A stretch of 64,000 nt of DNA from the NCBI GenBank assembly GCA_034423015.1, contig DAOUJG010000045.1, forward strand, positions 62,001 through 126,000. Direction: 5' to 3'. Position numbers and translations under genes: made by a program. A model generated the notes under the pieces. It searched no databases and was not told the DNA's origin. It saw nothing but the letters and a program-made list of their open reading frames with translations. This stretch comes from JAGWBJ01 sp034423015 (GTDB lineage: Bacteria > Chloroflexota > Dehalococcoidia > Lucifugimonadales > JAGWBF01). This document shows positions 49,068-57,688 of the stretch, piece by piece. Positions within the stretch are counted from its first letter, which is position 1; each line of letters begins with the position of its first letter.

Positions 49068-51029
49068 GTGGACGCAGAAAAGCCCGTGGGTGTCGAAACG
49101 GATAGCCTTAGCCCGACAGCCGGCGTACCGGCAACGGACCGGCCCCTCGGCCGGGAAGCCGCGGACGGCGTCCTTCGGAGTGACCCGAGGCAAGCCCTGC
49201 GGGCGGAGCGGTGGCTGGCCGAAGAGAACCGGGTGATCGCGGAGATCGGCCGGATCGTCGCCTCCGACCTGCACATAGAGCAAGTCTACCAGCGTTTCGC
49301 CGAAGAGGTGGGACGGCTGATCCCCTTCGACAGGCTGGCCATCGGGCTCACCAACGCCCTGATAGACATCCCGGAAAACGCCAATAAGGTGGCCTATTCG
49401 GCGGGGCTCATGGCCCACAGGCAGCCGGGCGACCTGGTCCCTTTGGAGGGCTCGGTGGTCTCCGCCGCCATCCACTTCCGGTCGACCCAGCTCTTCTCCA
49501 CCGAGTGCGAGGATGAGGTGGCCCGCCTCTTCCCGGGCAACCTGCCCGCGTTCAGGGCCGGCATAAGGACCCTGCTGGTGGTGCCCCTCATCCACAACGA
49601 CCAGGTCATCGGCAGCCTCAACTTCACCTCCACCAGCGTCGACGCCTACGTGGCGGAGCACGTCCGCATGGCGAAGAACGTGGCCGCCCACATCACCGGG
49701 GCCATCGCCAACGCCCTGCTCTACGCCAGGCTGGAGGAGAGGGACCGGGAGCTCGAGGCGTTGGCGGAGATCGGGCGCATCCTCGGCTCCAACCTGGACA
49801 TCGACGAGGTGTACGAGGGGTTCGCCCAGGAGGTCCGCAAGCTGGTCTCCTGCGACAGGCTGGCCATTACCCTCACCGGCGAGCTTGCGGACGTGGAAGA
49901 GGGCTACTACCGCAGGGTCTACGCCACCGGCCTCCAGGAGTCCCGACCCCAGGGTGAGGTCGTCCCCCTGGCAGGGTCCGTGATAGAGGCCGCCACACGA
50001 TCTGGCGCGCCTGCCCTCTTCACGGCGGAGACCGAGGAGGAGGTCGCCCGACGGTTCCCAGGCAACGTGAACCTCTTCCGATCGGGCATCCGCACCTTCC
50101 TCAACGCCCCCCTGACCTTCGACGGGCGCGTGATAGGCACCCTGAACTTCTCGTCCACCACTCCAGGGGCCTACTCGGCCAGGGAGGTGGACCTGGCCCA
50201 GCGGCTCACCGTCCAGATATCGGGAGTCGTCGCCAACGCCCAGCTCCATCGACAGGTGGTGGAAACATCCGAAGCCCTGGAACGGAACGCCAGGGAGCTG
50301 GAGCGGTCCAATTCGGACCTGGCCGAGTTCGCCTACGTGGCCTCCCACGACCTGCAGACTCCCCTGCGCTCCATCGTGGGGTTCTCCGGGTTCCTGACCA
50401 AAGAGTACGGGGACAAGCTGGACGAGGAGGGGCACGACTACATCCGGAGGCTGTCCAACGCCGCCGGCAGGATGAAGACCCTGATCGACGACCTGCTGGC
50501 CTACTCCCGTGTTGGAAGGGATGTGACAGAGGAGGAGACTGACTCCCAGGCCGTGTTCGACGACGAGATGGAGACCCTCCAGCTCACCATCGAGGAAGCC
50601 GGCGGCGTCGTGACCCACGATCCCCTGCCCAGGCTGAGAATGGACTCGTCCCTGTTCCGGCAGGTCATCCGGAACCTGACGGGGAACGCCATCAAGTACC
50701 GGGGCGACGAGTCGCCCAGGGTCCACGTATCGGCCCAAAGGGAGCCCGCAGAGTGGGTCTTCTCCGTCCGGGACAACGGCATCGGCATCGACCCCCAGTA
50801 CTCGGAACGCATATTCGGCGTGTTCCAGAGGCTCCACTCCAGGGACGAGTACTCGGGGACGGGCATCGGGCTGGCCATCTGCAAGAAGGCCGCCCAACGG
50901 CTGGGGGGGCGCATCTGGGTCGAGTCCCATGTCGGCCGGGGCTCGGTCTTCTACTTCACGGTCCCCCAGGACGAGGACCATCTCCAAGGGGCGGCGGCGC
51001 CCGAAGATAGAGAGAGGCAGATAGCGTAG
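49068..51029 (+). CDS. Histidine kinase with two GAF domains
   Basis: A 653-residue soluble sensor kinase. Two GAF domains cover about residues 45-200 and 225-385; each starts with an IGRI(V/L)xS(D/N)L segment and they are internal repeats of each other. A short coiled linker (RNARELERSNSDL) leads to the HisKA domain with phospho-His in ASHDLQTPLRS, then N box (NLTGNAIKY), G1 (DNGIGIDP), F box and G2 (GTGIGLAICKK). No transmembrane segment is seen, so it senses a cytoplasmic signal. The start is GTG with GGGAG 9 bases upstream. It is coupled to the receiver gene two bases later. Confidence 0.93.
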   Translation: MDAEKPVGVETDSLSPTAGVPATDRPLGREAADGVLRSDPRQALRAERWLAEENRVIAEIGRIVASDLHIEQVYQRFAEEVGRLIPFDRLAIGLTNALIDIPENANKVAYSAGLMAHRQPGDLVPLEGSVVSAAIHFRSTQLFSTECEDEVARLFPGNLPAFRAGIRTLLVVPLIHNDQVIGSLNFTSTSVDAYVAEHVRMAKNVAAHITGAIANALLYARLEERDRELEALAEIGRILGSNLDIDEVYEGFAQEVRKLVSCDRLAITLTGELADVEEGYYRRVYATGLQESRPQGEVVPLAGSVIEAATRSGAPALFTAETEEEVARRFPGNVNLFRSGIRTFLNAPLTFDGRVIGTLNFSSTTPGAYSAREVDLAQRLTVQISGVVANAQLHRQVVETSEALERNARELERSNSDLAEFAYVASHDLQTPLRSIVGFSGFLTKEYGDKLDEEGHDYIRRLSNAAGRMKTLIDDLLAYSRVGRDVTEEETDSQAVFDDEMETLQLTIEEAGGVVTHDPLPRLRMDSSLFRQVIRNLTGNAIKYRGDESPRVHVSAQREPAEWVFSVRDNGIGIDPQYSERIFGVFQRLHSRDEYSGTGIGLAICKKAAQRLGGRIWVESHVGRGSVFYFTVPQDEDHLQGAAAPEDRERQIA

Positions 51030-51031
51030 GC

Positions 51032-51484
51032 ATGTCCACGGGCGGCATACCCATCGAGATACTGCTGGTGGAGGACGACCCCGACGACGTGCTCCTGACC
51101 AGAAAGGCCCTGGACGAAGGCAGGATGCTCAACAACCTGCACGTGGTCCGGGACGGCGTCGAGGCCATGGAATTCCTGTACCAGAGGGGGCAGTACTCCG
51201 ACGCCCCTCGTCCCGGTATCGTCCTGCTGGACCTCAACATGCCCAGGAAGGACGGCAGGGAGGTGCTAGCCGAGGTCAAGTCCGACGAGCATCTCAAGTC
51301 CATACCCATCATCGTGCTGACCACATCCGAGGCCGAGCAGGACATACTGAAGAGCTACAACCTCCATGCCAATGCCTACGTGCCCAAGCCCGTGGACCCC
51401 GACGAGTTCGTCAGGGTGATACGGAGCTTCGACACCTTCTGGCTGAGCGTCGTCAAGCTGCCCTGCCCCGGGGAGGCCGGCTGA
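51032..51484 (+). CDS. Stand-alone response regulator (Rcp1-like)
   Basis: A 150-residue single receiver domain. The acidic pocket is EDDPDD, phospho-Asp in LLDLNMP, switch Thr in VLTTSE and Lys in VPKPVD. There is no output domain; such Rcp1-like receivers work by docking to partner proteins or as phosphorelay intermediates. It is two bases after the first kinase and one base before the second, so all three are probably translated from one transcript. Confidence 0.93.
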   Translation: MSTGGIPIEILLVEDDPDDVLLTRKALDEGRMLNNLHVVRDGVEAMEFLYQRGQYSDAPRPGIVLLDLNMPRKDGREVLAEVKSDEHLKSIPIIVLTTSEAEQDILKSYNLHANAYVPKPVDPDEFVRVIRSFDTFWLSVVKLPCPGEAG

Positions 51485-51485
51485 A

Positions 51486-53096
51486 ATGGTGGTCAAGGTC
51501 CTGCTGATAGAGGACAACCCCGACGACGCCCTGTTCATGCGGCGGGCGTTGCGGGACGCCGTGGTCGGCTCGTTCCGGGTGGCCCACGCCGACCGGCTGT
51601 CCTCGGGGTTCGAGCTTCTGGAAGCCGAAGACTTCGATGTGCTGCTTCTGGACCTGTCCCTGCCGGACAGCTCGGCGGCGGACACCTTCCACCGGGTCCA
51701 CGAACGGGTGCCCAACGTGCCCATACTGGTGCTCACGGGCCTGGACGACGAGACCGTGGGCGCCGAGCTGGTGCGCCAAGGCGGGCAGGACTATCTGGTG
51801 AAGGGCCAGGTGGACGAACACCTTCTTGGCCGTTCGATCAACTACGCCATCGAGCGGCACCGCATACAGCAGCAGATATCGAACCTGGCCGCGGAAAACA
51901 TGGTGATGGCTCGCATAGGGCAGCTCATCAGCTCGACCCTCGATATTCAGGATGTCTACGAGAGCTTCTCCGTGGAGGCGGCGAAGGTTATCGCCTTTGA
52001 CCGGATAATCATCGTGGTCGTAGACCAGGAAGAGGGCGTGGCGCCCATCGAGTACAAGTCGGGGGGCGCCGACGTGCCGGGTCGGGAGACGGGCGACGTG
52101 CTGACCTTCCCCGGGTCCCTGGCCGAGGCCGCTACCAGGCGCCGGCAGGCCCTGATTGTCCAGGGCATCGAGCCTGAGGAGCTGATGGCCCGCTTTCCCG
52201 GCCTCTCCCCCAGCGTCAGGGCCGGGTTTCGCTCCTTCCTCTCCGTCCCACTCATGGCCAAGGGCGAGGTGGTGGCGGTGATGAACCTGGCGTCCATGTC
52301 CGACGGCGCCTACTCCGACAGGGACCTGAGGCTGGGCACCAGGATAGGGGAGCAGATCGCTGGGGCCATCGCGAACACCCAGCTCTACGCCCAGCAAGTA
52401 AGGGCCGAAGAGGAGCTGGCCCGCTCCAACGTGGAGCTGGAGCAGTTCGCCTCCGCCGCCTCCCACGACCTTCAGGAGCCCCTGAGGATGATCACGAGCT
52501 ACATACAGATCCTGACCGAGGACTACGGGGACCGGCTGGACGGGGACGCAGACCGGTACGTCGGCTACATCGTAGACGGCGCCACCCGCATGAAGGCCCT
52601 CATAGACGATCTCCTGGCCTACTCGCGGATCGGAAACGAGCCTGTCCCACTGGAGCCGGTGGACTGCAATGCGGTGCTGGAGCTGGTGCTCGGAGACCTG
52701 GCGGGAGCCATCGAGGACGTCAGCGCCAGGGTGACCCACGACCCCCTCCCCCAGGTGATGGGAGACGGCACCCAGCTGGCCCAGGTCTTTCAGAACCTGA
52801 TCAGCAACGGGATCAAGTTTCGGGGAGAGGCCCTGCCCCACGTCCACGTGTCCACCACGCGGATGGAAGGCGATTGGGTCTTCTCGGTCCGGGACAACGG
52901 CATCGGCATCGATCCGAGCCACTACGAGCGCATATTCCAGATGTTCCAACGCCTTCACCACAGGTCCGAATACCCCGGGACGGGCATCGGCCTTGCCCTG
53001 TGCAGCAAGGTGGTGCAGCGTCACGGGGGCAGGATCTGGGTGGAGTCGGAGCCCGGCGCCGGATCGGCTTTCCGATTCACGATTCCGGTGCCATGA
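51486..53096 (+). CDS. Hybrid receiver-GAF-histidine kinase
   Basis: A 536-residue protein in the order receiver (about 1-125), GAF (about 150-300), HisKA/HATPase (about 320-535). The receiver has EDNPDD, LLDLSLPD, LTGLDD and YLVKGQ. The kinase has phospho-His in ASHDLQEPLRM, DNGIGIDPSHYERIFQMF and GTGIGLALCSK. An N-terminal receiver means the kinase output may be gated by phosphorylation from another kinase, plausibly the one upstream. It is cytoplasmic, with no membrane segments. GGGGAGG precedes ATG. Confidence 0.93.
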   Translation: MVVKVLLIEDNPDDALFMRRALRDAVVGSFRVAHADRLSSGFELLEAEDFDVLLLDLSLPDSSAADTFHRVHERVPNVPILVLTGLDDETVGAELVRQGGQDYLVKGQVDEHLLGRSINYAIERHRIQQQISNLAAENMVMARIGQLISSTLDIQDVYESFSVEAAKVIAFDRIIIVVVDQEEGVAPIEYKSGGADVPGRETGDVLTFPGSLAEAATRRRQALIVQGIEPEELMARFPGLSPSVRAGFRSFLSVPLMAKGEVVAVMNLASMSDGAYSDRDLRLGTRIGEQIAGAIANTQLYAQQVRAEEELARSNVELEQFASAASHDLQEPLRMITSYIQILTEDYGDRLDGDADRYVGYIVDGATRMKALIDDLLAYSRIGNEPVPLEPVDCNAVLELVLGDLAGAIEDVSARVTHDPLPQVMGDGTQLAQVFQNLISNGIKFRGEALPHVHVSTTRMEGDWVFSVRDNGIGIDPSHYERIFQMFQRLHHRSEYPGTGIGLALCSKVVQRHGGRIWVESEPGAGSAFRFTIPVP

Positions 53097-53241
53097 CGGA
53101 AACGGCTTTGGAGGCCGGGGAGGGGGCGAATATGAGATGAGAGGCGACCGGACGCCGGACCAAGTCCGCTATCGACCCCGGATGTAGCCGACCGAGCCAA
53201 CGGAGCCAATGGGACACAGCATCGTGGAGGGAGGTTTCAAA

Positions 53242-53661
53242 ATGACGTTAGGAACGCCCGAGAGGCCAATCGAGGTCCTCATAGTGGAGGACAACCCGGC
53301 GGACGTCGAGCTGACCCAGCGAGCCCTTGGGAACGCTCCCTATGACCACAACGTGACGGTTGCCGAGGACGGAGAGGTGGCGATCGCGATGCTGCGAAAC
53401 GAGGGCGAGCACGCCAACGTGCCCCGCCCCGACGCCATCTTCCTGGACCTCAAGATGCCCAACAAGGACGGCTGGGGAGTGCTCAAGGACATCAACGAAG
53501 ACCCCAACCTGAAGGGGATCCCCGTCATGTTGCTGACGACCCTTCAGGCGGAGTCAACCCAGCTCGCCGAGTCGGGCATCCATCCCAGCCGCTACTGCCG
53601 CAAGCCTCCAGACCGGATTCGCATCAAGGCCTTCCTGGAGAGCGTCATACGCACCAGCTAA
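53242..53661 (+). CDS. Stand-alone response regulator (paralogue 1)
   Basis: A 139-residue receiver: EDNPAD acidic pocket, phospho-Asp in FLDLKMPNKDG, Thr in LLTTLQ and Lys in RYCRKPPD. The N-terminus MTLGTPERPIEVLIVEDNP is nearly the same as in the receiver at 54745, and both share HPSRYC before the conserved Lys, an unusual signature. ATG 53242 is chosen because GAGGGAGG lies 8 bases upstream. It is 145 bases from the hybrid kinase and probably belongs to its phosphorelay. Confidence 0.92.
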   Translation: MTLGTPERPIEVLIVEDNPADVELTQRALGNAPYDHNVTVAEDGEVAIAMLRNEGEHANVPRPDAIFLDLKMPNKDGWGVLKDINEDPNLKGIPVMLLTTLQAESTQLAESGIHPSRYCRKPPDRIRIKAFLESVIRTS

Positions 53662-53778
53662 GTCCCCCGTGCGAGTTGTGCCGGAGCCGGGCTTCCTTAC
53701 GGAAGGGGCAATTCCGGCGAGGTAAGTACGGTTCCGGCCAGGAAGAGGGTCCTCGAACGTCCGCAGCTTCCGGGAGTA

Positions 53779-53820
53779 GTCAGCCGGGGGTAATCAGCCG
53801 GGGGTAATCAGCCGGGGGTA
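53779..53820. repeat. Three tandem 14-bp repeats before the kinase-like gene
   Basis: The unit ATCAGCCGGGGGTA (first copy begins GT) is present three times head to tail, and a fourth partial ATCAG runs into the AGGAGG ribosome binding site of the next gene. Each GGGGG run could invite slippage, so copy number may vary. Its position in the leader suggests an effect on expression. Confidence 0.75.
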
Positions 53821-53834
53821 ATCAGGAGGAAGAA

Positions 53835-54554
53835 ATGCCTGTAGTAACCGTGGAAGGCCCAATAGGGGCTGGGGCGCCCGAGGTCGGCGTCATCGTGTCC
53901 AAGCTGCTGGACGCCGACTACGTGGACCGCGCCATACTCGCCGACGCCGCCAGGACCATGGGCACCACCGTGCAGGTCCTGGAGATCAAGCACGGTCGGA
54001 TCCCCCTGAGGGCCCGTATTGCCCAGTTCTTGCAGACCATGCTGGAGCGCTCCGCAATGTCCAGCGGCGCCGGGGAGCCCTACGCCTTCTACAACGTGGA
54101 CTACGTTCTCGGCGAGGACTACACCGATCTGGCCCAGGAGCCCTTGACCGCGGCCCAACGGCTGAACGACGAGCATTTCATCGAGGCGACCGGCTCGGTC
54201 ATAAGGGACCTGGCAGCCGGAGGCAACGTGGTCATCATCGGGCGAGGTTCCACCATGTTCCTCAAGGACTTCCCCGGAGTGCTCCACGTCGGCCTGGTCG
54301 CCCCGTTGGAAGTGCGGATAAGGAACATCCAGGAGAGGGAGCACCTCAGCCTTGAGGAGGCCGAGGAGCATGCCGACAACATGGAGAGGGCCAGGGTCGC
54401 CTATTTCAGAAAGTTCTTCAAAGTGGACCCCAACGATCCGACCCTCTACAACATCGTGCTGAACATGGCCCACGTCGGGGCCGACACCTTAGCGGAGATC
54501 ATTGCTCACTCGGCTACCGACCTGGCCCGCGCGGACGTCGTCTCGCAGACCTAA
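53835..54554 (+). CDS. Cytidylate kinase-like family protein
   Basis: A 239-residue P-loop protein of the cytidylate kinase-like family (Cytidylate_kinase2). The N-terminal VTVEGPIGAGAPEVG is a modified Walker A: the expected GKS/GKT is replaced by GAP, so normal ATP binding is doubtful. VVIIGRGSTMFLKDF and LHVGLVAPLEVRIRNIQERE are the typical core and lid regions. The role of the family is unknown, possibly nucleotide or signal related. It is inserted between two paralogous receivers. AGGAGG lies 7 bases upstream of ATG. Confidence 0.85.
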   Translation: MPVVTVEGPIGAGAPEVGVIVSKLLDADYVDRAILADAARTMGTTVQVLEIKHGRIPLRARIAQFLQTMLERSAMSSGAGEPYAFYNVDYVLGEDYTDLAQEPLTAAQRLNDEHFIEATGSVIRDLAAGGNVVIIGRGSTMFLKDFPGVLHVGLVAPLEVRIRNIQEREHLSLEEAEEHADNMERARVAYFRKFFKVDPNDPTLYNIVLNMAHVGADTLAEIIAHSATDLARADVVSQT

Positions 54555-54658
54555 GGAATGGTCTGAACAAGTACGCTGACCGTCCACCGGTGGGTGGACA
54601 TTCCTTGCTCCCGCGCAGCGCGGGATGGGAGGGTGGGCTCGATAACCCAGGAGGCGCC
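54553..54658. repeat. Structured intergenic repeat, copy B
   Basis: It starts in the TAA stop of the cytidylate-kinase-like gene at AAGGAATG. The outer stem is AAGGAAT-(G)-GTCT with GGAC-ATTCCTT, the second CCCGCGC-A-GCGCGGG, then ATGGGAGGGTGGGCTC and AACCCAGGAGG. It is a homologue of copy A at 42438-42540. It lies before the last receiver gene but ends about 86 bases short of it. Confidence 0.8.
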
Positions 54659-54744
54659 TGGGTTGTCCAGAGCATCCCTGGGGAACGGCAACGAGCCGGC
54701 GGCACTCACCCGGCCGGCGGTAGATTGGGCGGAGGAACTGTTGT

Positions 54745-55161
54745 ATGACATTGGGAACGGCAGAGCGACCTGTCAAGGTCCTGATAGTGGAGGACAATCC
54801 GGGTGACGCCGAGCTGACTCAGAGGACGATGGGCCAGTCGGAGTACCACTACGACGTGAGCGTCCTCGAAGACGGGGAAGCGGCGATGGACTACCTGCGC
54901 GGGGCGGGTCCCGAGGCCGCCGCGGCTCTGCCCGACCTGGTGATCCTGGACCTTGGCCTGCCCAAGAAGGACGGACGGGAGGTCCTGGCGGAGATGGGGG
55001 CGGACCCCGCGCTGAAGGACATTCCCGTCATCATACTAACCGTAACCCGGGCCGAGCGTCCCCTCATCCGGGAGCTGGGCATTCATCCCAGCCGCTACTG
55101 CAGCAAGCCCCTGGAGCTGGTCCGCTTTAGGGGAATCATGAGGGATATCGTCGGCAGCTAG
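54745..55161 (+). CDS. Stand-alone response regulator (paralogue 2)
   Basis: A 138-residue receiver: EDNPGD, phospho-Asp in ILDLGLPKKDG, Thr in ILTVTRAE and Lys in RYCSKPLE. It shares MTLGT-ERP, VLIVEDNP-D, ELTQR and HPSRYC with the receiver at 53242, pointing to a recent duplication with a gene and a repeat now between them. GGAGG lies 9 bases before ATG. It is likely a phospho-acceptor of the neighbouring kinases. Confidence 0.92.
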   Translation: MTLGTAERPVKVLIVEDNPGDAELTQRTMGQSEYHYDVSVLEDGEAAMDYLRGAGPEAAAALPDLVILDLGLPKKDGREVLAEMGADPALKDIPVIILTVTRAERPLIRELGIHPSRYCSKPLELVRFRGIMRDIVGS

Positions 55162-55187
55162 GGGCTGCCCCGAGGCCCGGACGAAGG

Positions 55188-56213
55188 CTACCTCTTCTGG
55201 TATACCTGGACCCGGTGGCGGTTGCTCTCTACGACGTAAAGGCGTTGCTGAGCGTCGACCTTCACCGACACCGGCCCCCAGAAGTACGGCTCCGTCTGCG
55301 ATGACACGTGATACGGCGCCCTGAGGTGCTCGGGAAGGTCGGGCACCAGCTCCGCCCTGTCCCGTTCCGCCTTCTCCTCGGGGTTCACCGCGTAGTACTC
55401 ATCTGCCCACTTGGACAGCGTCGCCTGGCCCCTGAGCCCTAGCTGGAAGGAGCCGTCGGGACCCAGCACCTGCACCTGCTCGTTGCCCCAATCGGCGACG
55501 TAGATATACCCCTGGGCGTCGACGGCCACACTGGAGGGCCGGTTGAACCGCCCGCCTCCGTCCCCCGGGCCGCCGTAGGACGCCACAAACTCTCCCCCCG
55601 GGGTGAACTTCTGGACCCGGTCGTTCCGCCAGTCGGCCACGTACACGTAGCCCTCGGAACCGATTCCTATGCCCCAGGGAAGGCTGAGCTCCCCCTCGCC
55701 GGCGCCATTCTTCCCCCACCCCAGGATGTACTCACCATCCGGTGAGAACTTCTGCACCCGGCCATTGTTCTGGTCGACTACGTAGAGGTTGTCGTCGGCA
55801 TCCACCGCGATGCCGGCGGGCCCGTCCATCTGGCCTGCCCCCGAGCCGTGGACGCCCCACTTGGCCAGGAAGGCCCCTGAGCCATCGAAGACCGTCACCC
55901 GATGGAGGTGCTCGTCGGTGACGTAGGCGCGCTCCCGGCTGTCCAGCGCCATGCCCACGGGCCAGACGAACTGGCCGTCCCCGGAGCCGCCTCCGCCCCC
56001 GAACTCACCCAGGTACTCCTCGTCCAGGTTGCATATGCCTACCCTGATAGCCGGCGCCCGGTCGGGGTCGCACCGGTTGAGGACGAAGATGCGGCCATCG
56101 GCGCCGATGGCCGCATCGTAAGGGTTGCAGAAGCCCCTTCCAGTGAACGCCGCGGTGACGATGCCGATGGTCTTGACGTAGTCCAGCGTGAATGCGGGAG
56201 CCTGTGTAGTCAC
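55188..56213 (-). CDS. NHL-repeat beta-propeller protein
   Basis: A 341-residue NHL propeller. Blades repeat as GPAGIAVDADDNLYVVDQNNGRVQKF, WGIGIGSEGYVYVADWRNDRVQKF and PSSVAVDAQGYIYVADWGNEQVQV-type segments; the first 50 residues form a divergent blade with VLNRCDPDRAP. A loop of about 50 residues (KWADEYYAVNPEEKAERDRAE region) inserts before the last blade. There is no signal peptide. The start is GTG with AGGAGA upstream. It is third in the DUF1501-DUF1800-NHL minus-strand run. Confidence 0.88.
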   Translation of the reverse strand: MTTQAPAFTLDYVKTIGIVTAAFTGRGFCNPYDAAIGADGRIFVLNRCDPDRAPAIRVGICNLDEEYLGEFGGGGGSGDGQFVWPVGMALDSRERAYVTDEHLHRVTVFDGSGAFLAKWGVHGSGAGQMDGPAGIAVDADDNLYVVDQNNGRVQKFSPDGEYILGWGKNGAGEGELSLPWGIGIGSEGYVYVADWRNDRVQKFTPGGEFVASYGGPGDGGGRFNRPSSVAVDAQGYIYVADWGNEQVQVLGPDGSFQLGLRGQATLSKWADEYYAVNPEEKAERDRAELVPDLPEHLRAPYHVSSQTEPYFWGPVSVKVDAQQRLYVVESNRHRVQVYQKR

Positions 56214-56238
56214 GATCGGTTCTCCTGAGCGAGGGGCA

Positions 56239-57654
56239 TCAGGCGAGCTGGTACTCCTTGGTGGAGGCGATCAGCCTCAGCATATTTCCCACGCGCCGCT
56301 CCGAGTCGTCCCCCTCTTGGTGTTCCCTCAGGTCCAGCTCTCCATCGTGCTCCGCCAGGGCAACCAGCGACGATGCCGTGCCCTCGGACACGGAGATGGG
56401 ACCCATCAGTTCCAGACACCTGTCCACCAGCTTCTCCGGGCTCAGGACGCCGTCCCCGTCGCCGGCCAGCCTGTCGATGATGGAGCGCACCCCCGGGTTC
56501 CTGACGTCCGACAGCTCCCTGGCGGCGAAATTGACCCGCTCCACCAAGGACCCACTGTCGATCCACTCCATACCCTCGTGCCAGCCCTCGACCGTCGGCG
56601 GCTGGAGGAGGCCCTGGCCCATGTAGAGCGCCTGGTCGGCGAGCTTCTGTGCGCCGAACGTAGGCTTCTGGTAGCTCCCCGCCATGCGGATGGCGCCAAC
56701 GAGGAGCTCGACTGGGCCCTTCACCCGGGAGTAGCGAGCCCGGTCGGACTTGAAGTAGTCGGAGTTGAACAGGGTCCGGAGCACCGGCCTAATCTCGTAG
56801 CCGGAGTCGAAGTAGGAGGCCTTCATCTGGTCGATGGTCTCCCGCCCCTGGTCGTCGACCTCGTCTGAGGCGAAGTACTGGAACAGACGCCGGCATACGA
56901 ACTCGGCGGTGGCCTCCTGCCGGACGATTATGTCAATTATGTCCTCGCCGTTGAAGTTGCCCGTCTCTCCCAGGAAGGTCTTCTCGCCGTGGTCGTGGTC
57001 ATGGTCCCTGTACTCGAAGTGCCATGCTATGCGGCCGTAGGGCCAGATGGAGTCCTTGGAGGCGCGCATGGCCATGAACTCGGCGTTCTTCAGCGTCCAC
57101 CCGGTGAAGGCCCGGCTGCACTCCTTGATGTCCTCCTCGGTGTAGTTGCCTATGCCCATGGAGAACAGCTCAAGGAGCTCCCGGCCGTAGTTCTCGTTGA
57201 TGGCGTCCTTGTGGTTGTCCTGATTGTCCAGCCAGATGATCATGGCCGGGTCCTTGGACAGCTCCACCAGCAGGTCGGGGAACCTGCCCAGGCCGCAGCG
57301 CCGGAACATGTCCACCTGGTTCAGGAGAGTCCGGGCCTGGTTCAGCTTGGTGTAGCCGGTGGCGAACAGCCCGTGCCAGAACAGGGCCATCTTCTCCTCG
57401 AGGGGACACCGGGTGGTGACCATGCGGTATATCCAGGTCGCGCCCGTGGAGGCCAGCATTCGGGCCTCGGACTGGTCCACGTGGTAGCGGCGTATCAGGT
57501 CGTCGGGCATGCTCCCGCGGTCTCCCGGGTTGAGAAGCTCCTCCACGGTCGCTTCGTAGCCCTGGGCCAGGTTCCTCTCCAGCTCTTCCCGGGTCGCCCC
57601 GAAGCCCGCCCGCCTCGCAAGGTGCGCCATCAGCTCCAAGTCTCTGTCACCCAT
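56239..57654 (-). CDS. DUF1800 domain protein
   Basis: A 471-residue DUF1800 protein. Landmarks: HLARRAGFGATREELE at the N-terminus, KMALFWHGLFATG, DNQDNHKDAINENYGRELLELFSMGIGNYTEEDI, and RAFTGWTL. Its partner DUF1501 lies 34 bases upstream, the usual pairing. Members are often exported with a signal peptide, but none is visible here, and the protein starts directly in the conserved region with GGAGG at 7 bases. Function is unknown; related proteins have been discussed as surface or peptidoglycan-associated. Confidence 0.92.
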   Translation of the reverse strand: MGDRDLELMAHLARRAGFGATREELERNLAQGYEATVEELLNPGDRGSMPDDLIRRYHVDQSEARMLASTGATWIYRMVTTRCPLEEKMALFWHGLFATGYTKLNQARTLLNQVDMFRRCGLGRFPDLLVELSKDPAMIIWLDNQDNHKDAINENYGRELLELFSMGIGNYTEEDIKECSRAFTGWTLKNAEFMAMRASKDSIWPYGRIAWHFEYRDHDHDHGEKTFLGETGNFNGEDIIDIIVRQEATAEFVCRRLFQYFASDEVDDQGRETIDQMKASYFDSGYEIRPVLRTLFNSDYFKSDRARYSRVKGPVELLVGAIRMAGSYQKPTFGAQKLADQALYMGQGLLQPPTVEGWHEGMEWIDSGSLVERVNFAARELSDVRNPGVRSIIDRLAGDGDGVLSPEKLVDRCLELMGPISVSEGTASSLVALAEHDGELDLREHQEGDDSERRVGNMLRLIASTKEYQLA

Positions 57655-57688
57655 GCCTGGCCTCCTGCTATGTATGGGACTCGGATGT

